Shown here one piece after another: positions 1 to 8,976 of a stretch of 64,000 bases of DNA. A program made the position numbers and the translations under genes. The stretch is taken from positions 186,001-250,000 of the forward strand of contig CAJXYU010000006.1 of NCBI GenBank assembly GCA_913063155.1, given 5' to 3'. The notes below the pieces were generated by a model. The model saw only the letters and a program-made list of their open reading frames with translations, was not told the origin of the DNA and made no database searches. Every line of letters begins with the position of its first letter. Within the stretch, counting starts at the first letter, position 1. Origin of the DNA: an uncultured Desulfovibrio sp. Lineage in GTDB: Bacteria > Desulfobacterota > Desulfovibrionia > Desulfovibrionales > Desulfovibrionaceae.

Positions 1-2021
1 ATAATCACATGTCCGGGGTCGTTGCTGCCGTCGATGGTGATCGTGAGTTCGGCGGTCTGAGTGCCGCCCTGACCGTCAGACACCGTGTAGGTAAAAGTCT
101 CGGAAAGATGCTGGCCGTCGTGCAATCCCTGCACCGTATCACTGCCGCTATCCAACACATAGGTGTAGGAGCCGTCGGCGTTGATGACAACCTTGCCGTA
201 TTCTCCCTGAATTTCGGTACCTACTTGATCCTGTTCGCCATCCACACCGACAACGGTCAAAGTACCGCCGTCAACATCACTGTCATTATCGAGCACGTTT
301 CCGAAAACAGGATTATGGGTATCTTCACCGATGTTGATGTGGTCGGCGTTGGCGATAGGCGCGTCGTTGCCGCCAGTGACAGTGATGGTCAACTCGCCCG
401 TGTCGGTGGCCCCCGCCTCGTCCGTCACCTCATAGGTCACGGTCACTTCGGCGGTCTCGCCCTCGGCCAGATAGTCGTAGCCGGAAGCGTCGAAGGTGTA
501 GGAGCCGTCCTCGTTGAACGTCAGACCGTCGGGAGCGGCGCCGGTGAGGGCGTAGACAAGATTATCGGCGGAAGTCTCGGCGTCCGTGGCCACAACCTGC
601 CCGCTCACAGTGCCGTTCTCGGCTACCGTGCTGGAGGCGTCCGTGGCAACAGGGCCGTCGTTGCCGCCAGTGACAGTGATGGTCAGCTCGCCCGTGTCGG
701 TGGCCCCCGCCTCGTCCGTCACCTCATAGGTCACGGTCACTTCGGCGGTCTCGCCCTCGGCCAGATAGTCGTAGCCGGAAGCGTCGAAGGTGTAGGAGCC
801 GTCCTCGTTGAACGTCAGACCGTCGGGAGCGGCGCCGGTGAGGGCGTAGACAAGATTATCGGCGGAAGTCTCGGCGTCCGTGGCCACAACCTGCCCGCTC
901 ACAGTGCCGTTCTCGGCTACCGTGCTGGAGGCGTCCGTGGCAACAGGGCCGTCGTTGCCGCCAGTGACAGTGATGGTCAACTCGCCCGTGTCGGTGGCCC
1001 CCGCCTCGTCCGTCACCTCATAGGTCACGGTCACTTCGGCGGTCTCGCCCTCGGCCAGATAGTCGTAGCCGGAAGCGTCGAAGGTGTAGGAACCGTCCTC
1101 GTTGAACGTCAGACCGTCGGGCGCGGCGCCGGTAAGTGCGTAGTGCAATTCGGCCGCGCTGTGATCCACGTCCGTGGCCGTCACCTGACCGCTGATGGAA
1201 AAATCCTCCTGAACGGCATTCGTGTCGTCCTCGGCGACCGGAGCATCATTCACCGGGTTCACTGTGATCACACCGGTGGAGGAAACGGAAAAATCGCCGT
1301 CAGAGACGGTAAAGGAAAGGGCGACTTCGCCGTTGAAATCCTGATCAGGAGTAAAAAGCCATGTCCCATTGGCAATCTGCGTCAGGGTGCCGCCGTCCAC
1401 GGAAATCTGGGAGACGCTCAATACTGCGTCCCCGTTCGGGTCGCTGACGACCGAAAGAATCTGGGATTCAGTGATGACGGTGGACGTGTCCTCGTCCAAA
1501 GTCAGAAAAAGCGAACCGGTCACGGTGGGAGCGGAGGTATTCCCCGGATCGGTACTGTGCGCATCCGTGCTCAATGCACGGCCGGAATCAAAATCGTTCC
1601 CGTAGACAGGATCGCCTTGGGTGCCGAGACTGTCGGTCCCGGCATAGAGCGTCCCGATATCATCCAGGTATTCTCCGACGCCGCTTCCGCCCCCGGAACC
1701 GCCCGCCGCAGTTTCAAGTTCATCCCCGTTCTGAAAAGCGAAAAGATAGACATCCCCGGGAACGACTTCACCGCCCATCAATTCGAAGACAGGCAGGGAA
1801 TCGTCCTGTGCATGCGGCAAATAATTATTGATTACAACGGTTCCTTGCCCTTCGACGGTGATGACGAGATCGTTTCCTCTGCCGATGAAAACCGCATCAT
1901 TCACGTCAAAACCGAAGGAGAAAAGCTGCCCGGCGGCAATATCGTACTCGACGATCTGCCCCTTGCCGGGCAGGAGAAGCGGCGTTTCGGCCATCGTATC
2001 TGCGTTATCAACATGAGACAT
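1..2021 (-). CDS. Large VCBS-repeat surface adhesin, N-terminal part (cut by left edge)
   Basis: Open minus-strand frame of about 673 codons with no stop before the window edge, so the protein continues leftwards. It starts MSHVDNADTMAETPLLLPGK, with a GAAAGGA ribosome site 6-8 nt before the ATG. The first ~150 residues form an acidic, non-repetitive head with a Gly/Ser-rich linker. After that come cadherin/VCBS-like modules with motifs such as FTVSDG, GSYTFDASGYDY, EVTVTYEVTDE and GELTITVTGGNDGP. Three consecutive modules are almost identical. Proteins of this type are normally very long type I-secreted adhesins anchored at the outer membrane; the C-terminal secretion signal and any secretion genes would lie outside the window. 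The exact binding partner cannot be read. The overlapping long plus-strand frame is a shadow of the repeats. Confidence 0.85.
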   Translation of the reverse strand, partial: MSHVDNADTMAETPLLLPGKGQIVEYDIAAGQLFSFGFDVNDAVFIGRGNDLVITVEGQGTVVINNYLPHAQDDSLPVFELMGGEVVPGDVYLFAFQNGDELETAAGGSGGGSGVGEYLDDIGTLYAGTDSLGTQGDPVYGNDFDSGRALSTDAHSTDPGNTSAPTVTGSLFLTLDEDTSTVITESQILSVVSDPNGDAVLSVSQISVDGGTLTQIANGTWLFTPDQDFNGEVALSFTVSDGDFSVSSTGVITVNPVNDAPVAEDDTNAVQEDFSISGQVTATDVDHSAAELHYALTGAAPDGLTFNEDGSYTFDASGYDYLAEGETAEVTVTYEVTDEAGATDTGELTITVTGGNDGPVATDASSTVAENGTVSGQVVATDAETSADNLVYALTGAAPDGLTFNEDGSYTFDASGYDYLAEGETAEVTVTYEVTDEAGATDTGELTITVTGGNDGPVATDASSTVAENGTVSGQVVATDAETSADNLVYALTGAAPDGLTFNEDGSYTFDASGYDYLAEGETAEVTVTYEVTDEAGATDTGELTITVTGGNDAPIANADHINIGEDTHNPVFGNVLDNDSDVDGGTLTVVGVDGEQDQVGTEIQGEYGKVVINADGSYTYVLDSGSDTVQGLHDGQHLSETFTYTVSDGQGGTQTAELTITIDGSNDPGHVI
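362..1243. repeat. Three tandem 294-bp near-identical repeats in the adhesin gene
   Basis: The same sequence beginning CGTCGTTGCCGCC starts at 362, 656 and 950, giving an exact 294-bp (98-codon) period. The first two copies differ at only a few bases; the third diverges near its distal (adhesin N-terminal) side. Each unit encodes one VCBS-like module. Such DNA identity suggests recent duplication or gene conversion, and copy number may vary or be mis-assembled. A more diverged module follows at about 1-361. Confidence 0.9.
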
Positions 2022-2501
2022 AACTGTTTCCTTTCATTGCAGCTAGCTCTGAAAATTTTTATTACGCATCAAAATAACCGCTTCCGACAATACGCGTCAA
2101 ATTTTATGAAAATACAGTTATTACAATATATTTTATTGTTGAAAACCTGTAACAAAACAAATGGGAGCGCCCACCCCTCAAGGAAAAACCAATCCCTGCC
2201 ATAATCGGCGATTATCATCCTTCAATATATAGTTTTAAACAGAACTTTGTTGAAAAAGTTATTGTCTACCCTTTTATAAATTTTATTTTCTTTTTTTGGT
2301 GAAACACACAAAACCCTCTGTTTACGGGCCTAAATAACCCAAAAAGATTTTCAGAATTGCATCAAAACAGATCCGTCTTTTTTTCAGATAGCAACAGTAG
2401 GATAAAAAAAACTCCAGGTTACTCAATTTTTCTCAACACGACCATCCTCCTTTCCAAAAAATAACTTTGCCACGTACTGGCGAGAAGAAAACAGCAACCG
2501 C
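2022..2501. other. AT-rich intergenic region upstream of the adhesin
   Basis: About 480 bases with no convincing gene in either direction. Composition is much more AT-rich than the flanks, with many A and T runs, as expected for the promoter and leader of the adhesin gene. No sigma-54 or clear -35/-10 pair could be assigned. Confidence 0.6.
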
Positions 2502-2532
2502 AAAAAAAGACCCCGAAGCGATTGCCCGGGGC
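2502..2532 (-). terminator. Rho-independent terminator after the TSCPD gene
   Basis: On the minus strand a CCCCG...CGGGG stem with an ~11-nt loop is followed by TCTTTTTTT. It lies about 50 nt past the stop of the TSCPD gene. Confidence 0.75.
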
Positions 2533-2584
2533 CCTTGGTCAACCGGCGCATGCGCACCGGAACTCGGTCAAGACCTGTTGCGGA

Positions 2585-2890
2585 TCAACCCGCAAGGTAG
2601 GGAGAAAGCGCCCGCACCAACTGGTCCGGACAGGAAGTGGGCCGATTGCCGCAATGAATACCCCGCAGCCTGTCGGCCACGTCGGAAACATGCATGCCTT
2701 CCACCAGCTTGCTGATGCCCTGCAGGTTGCCGTTGCACCCCCCGGTGAATTCCACGTTGTGGAGGATGCCGTCTTCCACCTGAAAGCGGATGAGCTTGGA
2801 GCAGACACCTTTGGGGGTATAGATTTCGATATTGCTGTCTTGGGGGGATGAAGACGCGCCAGACTGCATTGTGAGTTCATTCAAATCCAT
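2585..2890 (-). CDS. TSCPD-domain protein (TIGR03905-like), 101 aa
   Basis: Small cytosolic protein matching the short TSCPD family: a central GGCNGNLQGISKLVEGM stretch, a GIHCGNRPTSCPDQL signature near the C-terminus, and three or four conserved cysteines. The family is related to the C-terminal domain of some vitamin-B12-dependent ribonucleotide reductases and the cysteines could bind metal, but no reaction is established for the stand-alone proteins. I chose the start MDLNELTMQS because GAAGAGG lies about 8 nt upstream; an ATG seven codons earlier lacks a ribosome site. It is monocistronic, ends in a terminator, and is divergent from nifA with 421 bases between them. A role in nitrogen fixation is not indicated beyond proximity. 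Confidence 0.8.
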   Translation of the reverse strand: MDLNELTMQSGASSSPQDSNIEIYTPKGVCSKLIRFQVEDGILHNVEFTGGCNGNLQGISKLVEGMHVSDVADRLRGIHCGNRPTSCPDQLVRALSPYLAG

Positions 2891-3311
2891 GAAGCAAACC
2901 TCTTCGATCATGTATGGGTTGTGAAACGATTTTAGATCACGGCATGCCGTGTTCAGGCACGGCAGATAATAAGCCTCCTGCCCGGGCTGTCAACCGCAAC
3001 TGTCGGGACCTTCCCTGCGCGTTGCACTGTTCCCGCCCTGTCCAAACAGCCGCCTCATTCACGTCGTGCAGCCAATCATTAAGCGCAACTCGGCACCCCA
3101 TCCCCCTCTGCTTCACAAGGATTGGGGTAAATCACCACAGCAAGTGTCAAAATTCCCATTTTTGTCCAAAACGACATGAGAAGTATGAATTCTTTCACAT
3201 TTTCGTATAAAACATTCACACCTACGACAAGCTAACACATTGAGAATAAAAGATTTTTCTAGTTTCATCTCTACACATCGCCATTGGTATCCATATTGCT
3301 GAGGGTAACCC
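2891..3311. promoter_or_regulatory. Divergent intergenic region between TSCPD gene and nifA
   Basis: 421 bases with no supported gene. It contains a perfect 14-bp palindrome CACGGCATGCCGTG at 2938-2951, close to the TSCPD start; a CATTTTTGTC-N5-CGACA element at 3157-3176; and a TATAAA box at 3206-3211 that could be the -10 of nifA with no good -35. The last two are consistent with an activator-dependent nifA promoter. Confidence 0.5.
3157..3176 (+). promoter_or_regulatory. Putative operator shared with the nifH/nifV region
   Basis: CATTTTTGTC-N5-CGACA, containing the palindrome TGTC-N6-GACA at 3163-3176. The identical arrangement occurs at 15917-15936 between nifH and nifV. It lies about 30 nt before a TATAAA box and 136 nt before the nifA start. 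The binding protein is unknown; it could be NifA itself or a Crp/Fnr-type regulator. Confidence 0.5.
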
Positions 3312-4877
3312 ATGTCCTCCGCAGTACGAAATCTCAAATTCACGGCCCTGCTGGCCATCTGCGAAATCATCGACAAGGCGCTGGATCTGGAGTCCGCCCT
3401 CGAAGAGGTCCTGCGCGTCCTTTCCGAGAAGCTGGCCATGAAACGAGCCACCGTGACCTTGCTGGACGACGGCAGAAACACCCTGAACATAAGCGCTTCC
3501 TACGGACTGACCCAGGAAGAAAAACGCCGCGGCGTCTACAGTCTCGGCGAAGGCATCACCGGCGCCATCTTCCAGTCGGGAGAACCCTATTTCGTGCCCG
3601 ACATCAGCCAGGACCCGCTCTTCCTGAACAAGACCGGCACCAGGAAGATTTCCAAGGCGAAACTGTCCTTTCTGGGCGTGCCCATCATGCTTCACGGCGA
3701 CCCCATCGGCGTACTCAACGTGGATCGACTCTTCGACGATGAGGTGTCCTCGGACGAGGATACTGGATTCCTGTCGGTGGTGGCCACTCTCATCGCCCAA
3801 TTCATCAGCCTGAACCGCAAAATCGAGGAACGCGAGGAAGTTCTCCGCGCGGAGAACACTTCTCTCAGGTACCAGATATCGAAGGAGGCCAAGGGGCTGT
3901 ACATGGTGGGGTCGAGCACGGCCATGATGGACGTGCAGCGCCAGCTCAAGAAGGTGGCCCCCACCAAGGCCACCGTACTGCTCCTGGGAGAATCCGGCGT
4001 GGGTAAAACCCTTATCGCCCGCATCATCCACCAGCTTTCCGACCGCAAGGAACATCCGTTCATCAAGGTCAACTGTGCCTCCATCCCGGAGAACCTGCTG
4101 GAGTCCGAACTCTTCGGCGTGGAAAAGGGAGCCTATACCGGCGCCAGCCATTCCAGGGCCGGACGCTTCGAGGAGGCGGACCGGGGCACCATCTTCCTGG
4201 ACGAGGTGGGTGAACTGCCCCTGGCCGTGCAGGCAAAGCTGCTGCGCGTCATCCAGGAAAAGGAATTCGAACGACTGGGAAGCGCCCGCACCAAACGCAC
4301 GGACGTGCGCATCATTACGGCCACCAACAAGGACCTCGAATCCTTGTCCCGTTCAGGGGAGTTTCGGCCGGACCTTTACTACCGCCTCAACGTCTTTCCC
4401 ATCCGGGTTCCGGCCCTGCGCGAACGCAAGGAGGACGTCCCGGGCCTGCTCAACCACTTCCTGACCAAGGTTTCCACGGAATACGGCAGGTCGCTGGCCT
4501 TCACCCCGGACGCACTCAACGCCCTGACCCAGCACGACTGGTCGGGCAACGTGCGCGAGATGGAGAACCTCATGGAACGGCTGGTTATCATGGCCGATAC
4601 CGACAAGGTCGATTCGGAAATGCTGGAGGGCTTTCTGCACAAACCGCGACAAAAGCCAAAACCTGCGGCGGAAGCCATCCTCGCCCCCTCCTACGGCAAT
4701 CGTTCCCTGTCCGATGTGGAGCGCCAGGAGATCGTGGCCGCTCTGGAACGCAACGGCTGGATTCAGTACAAGGCCGCCAAGGACCTCGGACTCACGCCGC
4801 GCCAGATGGGCTACAGGGTGCATAAATTCGCATTGGAACCCCTCATCGCCCAGGGACGCGCCAACCTCCGCAATTGA
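3312..4877 (+). CDS. nifA: NifA, sigma-54 activator of nitrogen fixation genes
   Basis: 521-aa enhancer-binding protein in the NifA order: GAF sensor (about 20-165), coiled linker (170-190), AAA+ domain (195-430) and Fis-type helix-turn-helix (475-515). The AAA+ domain has Walker A GESGVGKT (226-233), Walker B GTIFLDE (292-298) and the sigma-54 contact loop, which here reads GAYTGA instead of the usual GAFTGA. The terminal TPRQMGYR segment is typical of NifA recognition helices. The Cys-rich interdomain linker of directly oxygen-sensitive NifA proteins is absent, so oxygen or nitrogen sensing must come from elsewhere. GAGGGT lies about 7 nt upstream of the ATG. The gene is convergent with nifB and probably drives the two sigma-54 promoters between nifH and nifV. 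Confidence 0.93.
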   Translation: MSSAVRNLKFTALLAICEIIDKALDLESALEEVLRVLSEKLAMKRATVTLLDDGRNTLNISASYGLTQEEKRRGVYSLGEGITGAIFQSGEPYFVPDISQDPLFLNKTGTRKISKAKLSFLGVPIMLHGDPIGVLNVDRLFDDEVSSDEDTGFLSVVATLIAQFISLNRKIEEREEVLRAENTSLRYQISKEAKGLYMVGSSTAMMDVQRQLKKVAPTKATVLLLGESGVGKTLIARIIHQLSDRKEHPFIKVNCASIPENLLESELFGVEKGAYTGASHSRAGRFEEADRGTIFLDEVGELPLAVQAKLLRVIQEKEFERLGSARTKRTDVRIITATNKDLESLSRSGEFRPDLYYRLNVFPIRVPALRERKEDVPGLLNHFLTKVSTEYGRSLAFTPDALNALTQHDWSGNVREMENLMERLVIMADTDKVDSEMLEGFLHKPRQKPKPAAEAILAPSYGNRSLSDVERQEIVAALERNGWIQYKAAKDLGLTPRQMGYRVHKFALEPLIAQGRANLRN

Positions 4878-4894
4878 TTGCCTTACAGGCAGAA

Positions 4895-4939
4895 CAAAAA
4901 AAAGAGAAAGCCCTCGGAAACAATTCCGGGGGCTTTCTC
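4895..4939 (-). terminator. Terminator of the nif operon (after nifB)
   Basis: A long stem with arms GAGAAAGCCC/GGGCTTTCTC and GGAA/TTCC is followed on the minus strand by eight T residues. It sits between the convergent nifA and nifB. The plus strand has no T tract after the stem, so it mainly ends the minus-strand operon. Confidence 0.85.
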
Positions 4940-4985
4940 AGGTGGAGGTTGCTATATTCCTACATATAGCAAATATCGGTATTCC

Positions 4986-6251
4986 CTAACCGCAGCCAAG
5001 CCCGGTCCCGGCGCAACAGCTGCCGCCGATGCCGGACTTGCGGGACTTGTAAACGTCCATGTCCCCGCCGCTGTAAAGGGTTTCGAGCGCTTCATCGATG
5101 AACCCGGAACAGACATGGGCCTTGATGCCGGATTCCTCCAGGAACATTTTGGGCTGCTCGCCCATGGCGCTGGCCAGCACGGCCCGGCAGTCCTTGAGGG
5201 TCGAGGCGAGCTGCTCCCAACGCTTGGGGCCGCATCCCGGCTTGGGAGCCGTGCGTTCCTCGATCATGCGGTATCCGTCATCCCCCCGTCCCCAGATCTG
5301 GAAACGGACGGCCTCGCCCAGGTGCTGATTGACCAGCATGCCCTCGCGACTGGCGACGGCCACATAGGGCCGTGCCTGTTCCACGGTCAGGGGCTTGAGT
5401 TTTGAGCAGGCCTGCAGCGTGCCGCACAGTTCGCCGGAGCGGTCCTCGGCCAGCAGGCCCACAGCGTCGGCACGGCAACGCTTGCAGTGGGTCATCTGCT
5501 CGATGAATTCCCCGGCCGCCTTGCGCAGGGGAACGACCACATCGTGGCCCGGCTCGGGCAGACCGGCAAAAGGAGTGCCCTGGCTGGGCTTGAGCGGAAT
5601 CAGGTTCTGGATGTCCGCTCCCAGTTCGGAAACGACCCGGGACACCTCGGGGATATGGTCCTCGTTGACGCCGGGAATGACGATGGTGTTGACCTTGACC
5701 ACCACGCCCCGCTCCTTGAGGCCACGGACAGCCTTGAGCTGCCGGTCGAGAAGGAGCTTTGCCCCCTGTTCGCCCCGGTAGACCACGTTGCCGTCCTTGA
5801 TCCAGGAATAAATCTTCGCGCCGATGACCGGGTCCACGGCGTTGATGGTGATGGTCACATGGGAAACGCCCAGCGCGGCGATCTCATCCAGATACGGCGG
5901 CACGTTGAGCCCGTTGCTGGAAAGACAGAAAAGCAGGTCCGGATGCCGCTCCTTGAGCAGCCGCATGGTCTCCAGCACTTCCGGGGCGTTTGCGAAGGGA
6001 TCGCCCGGCCCGGCAATGCCCGCAACCGTGATGCGCGAGTCCTTTTCCAGGATGCGGCCCATATACTCGGCGGCCTGAAAGGGCTTGAGCACGGCGCTGG
6101 ACACACCCGGCCTCGACTCGTTCACGCAGTCGTACTTGCGGTTGCAGTAGTTGCACTGGATGTTGCATTTCGGGGCCACGGGGAGATGAACCCTGCCGCA
6201 GCTTCCTGCGGCGTCCTTGTTGAAGCAGGGGTGTCTGGTCGTATCCTTCAT
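4986..6251 (-). CDS. nifB: NifB, FeMo-cofactor precursor (NifB-co) synthase
   Basis: 421-aa radical-SAM protein that builds the 8Fe core of FeMo-co with a central carbide. The motif CNIQCNYC (Cys29, Cys33, Cys36) binds the SAM [4Fe-4S] cluster; the SAM-binding segment GIAGPGDP and the conserved HPC and HCKRCRAD cysteine motifs are also present. Residues from about 290 form a NifX/NafY-like cofactor-binding domain starting YVAVASREG. The C-terminus is unusually Cys/Gly-rich (GGSCCAGTGLGCG). It is the last gene of the nifH-to-nifB transcript, 15 nt after nifN, with GGGAG 7 nt before ATG. It retains every catalytic cysteine, unlike the paralogue at 9782-10945. Confidence 0.95.
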   Translation of the reverse strand: MKDTTRHPCFNKDAAGSCGRVHLPVAPKCNIQCNYCNRKYDCVNESRPGVSSAVLKPFQAAEYMGRILEKDSRITVAGIAGPGDPFANAPEVLETMRLLKERHPDLLFCLSSNGLNVPPYLDEIAALGVSHVTITINAVDPVIGAKIYSWIKDGNVVYRGEQGAKLLLDRQLKAVRGLKERGVVVKVNTIVIPGVNEDHIPEVSRVVSELGADIQNLIPLKPSQGTPFAGLPEPGHDVVVPLRKAAGEFIEQMTHCKRCRADAVGLLAEDRSGELCGTLQACSKLKPLTVEQARPYVAVASREGMLVNQHLGEAVRFQIWGRGDDGYRMIEERTAPKPGCGPKRWEQLASTLKDCRAVLASAMGEQPKMFLEESGIKAHVCSGFIDEALETLYSGGDMDVYKSRKSGIGGSCCAGTGLGCG

Positions 6252-6266
6252 GTTCTTCTCCCGTGA

Positions 6267-7616
6267 TTACAGGTATCCGTAGCCGACGGAACTGTCGGAC
6301 TGTTTCTTTTGCAGTACGGCGTTAACGATGCGGTCATAGAGTTTCTGGGTTCCGCCGTAGCCGAGGGTGCGCAGCCGCTGGCCGCCGAAGCGGTCGTGGA
6401 TGGGAAAGCCCACGCGGACGAGGGGCACGCCCCAGTCCCGGGCATAACGATAGCCCTTGCTGTGGCCGATGACGAGATCCGGCTTCAGCTCCCCGGCCAT
6501 CTCGGCGATCTCGTGGAAATCGACGCCTTCGTGTACCTGGGGCTGTTCGCGCAAGTCCGCGCCAACCCGTTCGATGTTGGCGACCATCTCGCCGGTACGA
6601 GACCCGGTGGCCGCCAGCACGGGCTGCACGCCTATCTCGCTCAGGAAGGCCACCAGGCCCACCACGAGATCCTCCTCGCCGTAAACGATTGCGCGCTTAC
6701 CCGAGACATACTTGTGACCGTCCACCAGAGAGTCGACCAATCTGCCCCGCTCCAACAGATACCGGCGGGGAACACTCCGGCTCGCGACCTCACTCAGGGC
6801 GCTCATGAACCGGTCGGTTTCCCGCAGTCCCATGGGCATGCCCAAACGGATGTTGGAGACACCGAACCGTTCACGCAGATCTTCGCCGGCCGTCTTGGCG
6901 GGCAGGCAGCGGCCGAATTCCATGCTGCACACCGCGCCGGACATGGCCCGGACGGCCTCCAGGGTCGTTCCGCCCGAAGGAATGGGTTCGTAATCCAGCA
7001 GGGCAGGGCCGTCCAAGGTTTCGGAAATATCCGGCAGCACGGTCACATCCAGGCCGAAATACCCGAAAATGTCCTTGAGGGCCCGGACGTCTCCAGGAGA
7101 AATCATGCCCGGAAAAAGGTTCACGCCGCCGTTGTTAGGCATCTTCTCCGTGACCAGCTGCTCGGCCATGGCCCGCACGGCACCGGTCCAGCCGTCCATG
7201 TGCGTACCGCTGTAGCTGGGGGTGTTCACGTAGACCACCTCGGGCAGATCCAAATCGGAAAACTCGCTGCGGAATTCCTTGAGGATCATGCCCACGTCGT
7301 CGCCGATGGTTTCCGTGAGACAAGTGGTGGCCACGCCGATGAGAGCGGGCTGGTATTTCTTCATGACGTTGAGCAGCCCCTTCTTCAGGTTGGGGCCGCC
7401 GCCATAGACCGCGTGCTTTTCTCCCAGGGCCGAAGAGGCGATGTCCATGGGCTCGCGGAAATGGCTGATGATGTAGCGCCGCATGTAAGTGGCGCAGCCC
7501 TGGGAACCGTGCAGAAAGGGAACGGACTGTTCCACGCCCCGGAAGGCCAGGGAAGCGCCGAGGGGCGTACAGAGCTTGCAGGCGTTGGTGGTGGAAACGT
7601 AGTTGGGCTTACGCAT
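6267..7616 (-). CDS. nifN: NifN, FeMo-cofactor scaffold subunit
   Basis: 449-aa NifK-like subunit of the NifEN scaffold, on which NifB-co matures to FeMo-co before transfer to NifDK. Features seen: LHGSQGCATYMRR near residue 35, TTCLTETIGDD near 98, and GYGGTQKLYD towards the C-terminus. The start overlaps the end of nifE by 8 nt and GGGAGG precedes it, which points to translational coupling of E and N. The ending SVGYGYL and overall length are normal for NifN. Confidence 0.93.
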   Translation of the reverse strand: MRKPNYVSTTNACKLCTPLGASLAFRGVEQSVPFLHGSQGCATYMRRYIISHFREPMDIASSALGEKHAVYGGGPNLKKGLLNVMKKYQPALIGVATTCLTETIGDDVGMILKEFRSEFSDLDLPEVVYVNTPSYSGTHMDGWTGAVRAMAEQLVTEKMPNNGGVNLFPGMISPGDVRALKDIFGYFGLDVTVLPDISETLDGPALLDYEPIPSGGTTLEAVRAMSGAVCSMEFGRCLPAKTAGEDLRERFGVSNIRLGMPMGLRETDRFMSALSEVASRSVPRRYLLERGRLVDSLVDGHKYVSGKRAIVYGEEDLVVGLVAFLSEIGVQPVLAATGSRTGEMVANIERVGADLREQPQVHEGVDFHEIAEMAGELKPDLVIGHSKGYRYARDWGVPLVRVGFPIHDRFGGQRLRTLGYGGTQKLYDRIVNAVLQKKQSDSSVGYGYL

Positions 7617-8976
7617 TGCGGGCCTCCCTTCTGGGCACGTATTTCCAGACCGGGCTCATCACCGAAGCATGGATCTCGCGCGCGAAATTGTACATGCCCA
7701 CGAATCCTTCGAGGGCTTCCTTGCGTTCATGGTTGTGGTCGCAGAATCCCACGCCCAGTTTGAAGGCGATGGGCCGTTCCTTGACCCCGCCTACAAAGAC
7801 GTCCACGTCCTTTTCCTTGATGAAGGCGGAAAGTTCCAACGGGTTGGAGTCGTCCACGATGATGGTACCGGGGTCGGTGATGGCTTCCAGTTCCCGGTAA
7901 TCCTCTTCGGTGCCGGTCTGGGAGCCGACCATGACCACCTGCATTCCCAGGTGGCGGAAGGCCTTGATGAGCGAGAAGGCCTTGAACGCGCCGCCCACGT
8001 AGATGGCCGCCTTCTTGCCCTCGAGGTCTTTGCGGAAATCCTTGAGGCCCGGCAGGAGCACGTCGAGCTCGTCCTTCACCAGTTCGGAGGTGCGCCGGGT
8101 GATGTCCGGGTCTATTTCGCTGAAATGATCGGCGATGGCGTACAGGGAGTCGGCCATGTCCTCGATGCCGAGGTAGGAGACCCGGATGTACGGAATGCCG
8201 TATTCCTCCTCCATCATCTTGGCCAAATCGAGAGTCGCGCCCGAACACTGCACCACGTTGAGGGCGGCTCCGTGACAACGGCGGATATCCTCAACCCTGC
8301 CGTCGCCGGTGATATTGGCCACCACCTCCACGCCCATGCGCTCCAGGTATTCGCGGATGATCCAGATCTCTCCGGCCAGATTGAAGTCCCCGAGGATGTT
8401 CACTGCGACCTTGGAAACATTTGAGGTGTCGCCGCTGCCCACCAGACGGAACATGGCCTTGCAGGCCGCGTTGTAACCCTCGCGCTTGTTACCCTTGAAT
8501 CCCTCGGACTGCACCGGAATGACCGGAATGCCCTTCTTCTCCTCCATCCTGCGGCATACGGCCTCCAGGTCGTCGCCGATAAGCCCTACGATGCAGGTGG
8601 AATAGACGAACGCGGCCTGCGGGCCGTGCCGGTCTATGAGTTCGTCAAGAGCGGCCTCCAGCTTTTTCTCGCCTCCGAAGATGACGTCTGTTTCCTGCAG
8701 GTCAGTGGTGAAGCTGAGCCTGTGCAGTTCCGGGCCGCTGGAAAGCGCACCGCGGATATCCCAGGTATAGACCGCACAGCCCACCGGGCCATGCACCAGG
8801 TGCAGGGCGTCGGCAATGGGATAGAGAACCACGCGGGACCCGCAAAACACGCAGGCCCGCTGGCTCACGGCTCCCGCAAGGGAGTCGCGGTTGCAGGCGA
8901 TGTCGATGGGCCCCTGCCCGGTGCGGTGCACCTGTTCGCGGCGTTCGTCCAACAGGGCATTTGCTTCACATTTCAT
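7609..8976 (-). CDS. nifE: NifE, FeMo-cofactor scaffold subunit
   Basis: 455-aa NifD-like partner of NifN. P-cluster-type cysteine contexts are visible: RACVFCGSR, HGPVGCAVYTW and YSTCIVGLIGDD. The cofactor-pocket region reads LNVVQCSGATLDLA in place of the NifD ligand motif, as expected for NifE. GGAGG precedes the ATG, and the start overlaps the upstream GNAT gene stop by 4 nt. It sits in the single minus-strand nif operon. Confidence 0.93.
   Translation of the reverse strand: MKCEANALLDERREQVHRTGQGPIDIACNRDSLAGAVSQRACVFCGSRVVLYPIADALHLVHGPVGCAVYTWDIRGALSSGPELHRLSFTTDLQETDVIFGGEKKLEAALDELIDRHGPQAAFVYSTCIVGLIGDDLEAVCRRMEEKKGIPVIPVQSEGFKGNKREGYNAACKAMFRLVGSGDTSNVSKVAVNILGDFNLAGEIWIIREYLERMGVEVVANITGDGRVEDIRRCHGAALNVVQCSGATLDLAKMMEEEYGIPYIRVSYLGIEDMADSLYAIADHFSEIDPDITRRTSELVKDELDVLLPGLKDFRKDLEGKKAAIYVGGAFKAFSLIKAFRHLGMQVVMVGSQTGTEEDYRELEAITDPGTIIVDDSNPLELSAFIKEKDVDVFVGGVKERPIAFKLGVGFCDHNHERKEALEGFVGMYNFAREIHASVMSPVWKYVPRREARNA

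Noticed and set aside
362-1243. CRISPR-like periodicity
   Set aside because: The repeats are 294 bp, contiguous, and keep reading frame with coding content; there are no short repeats with unique spacers.
9-2204. Long plus-strand open frame of ~731 codons across the adhesin repeats
   Set aside because: It mirrors the periodic minus-strand gene, has no ribosome site, and its translation is low-complexity repeats without known folds; the minus frame gives clear VCBS modules and a proper start.
6309-7763. Long plus-strand open frame over nifN and the end of nifE
   Set aside because: Antisense shadow of GC-rich nif genes; His/Gly/Ala-rich translation with no motif. The same applies to the long frames antisense to nifD (12540-14057), nifK (10944-12365) and aldA (58416-59861).
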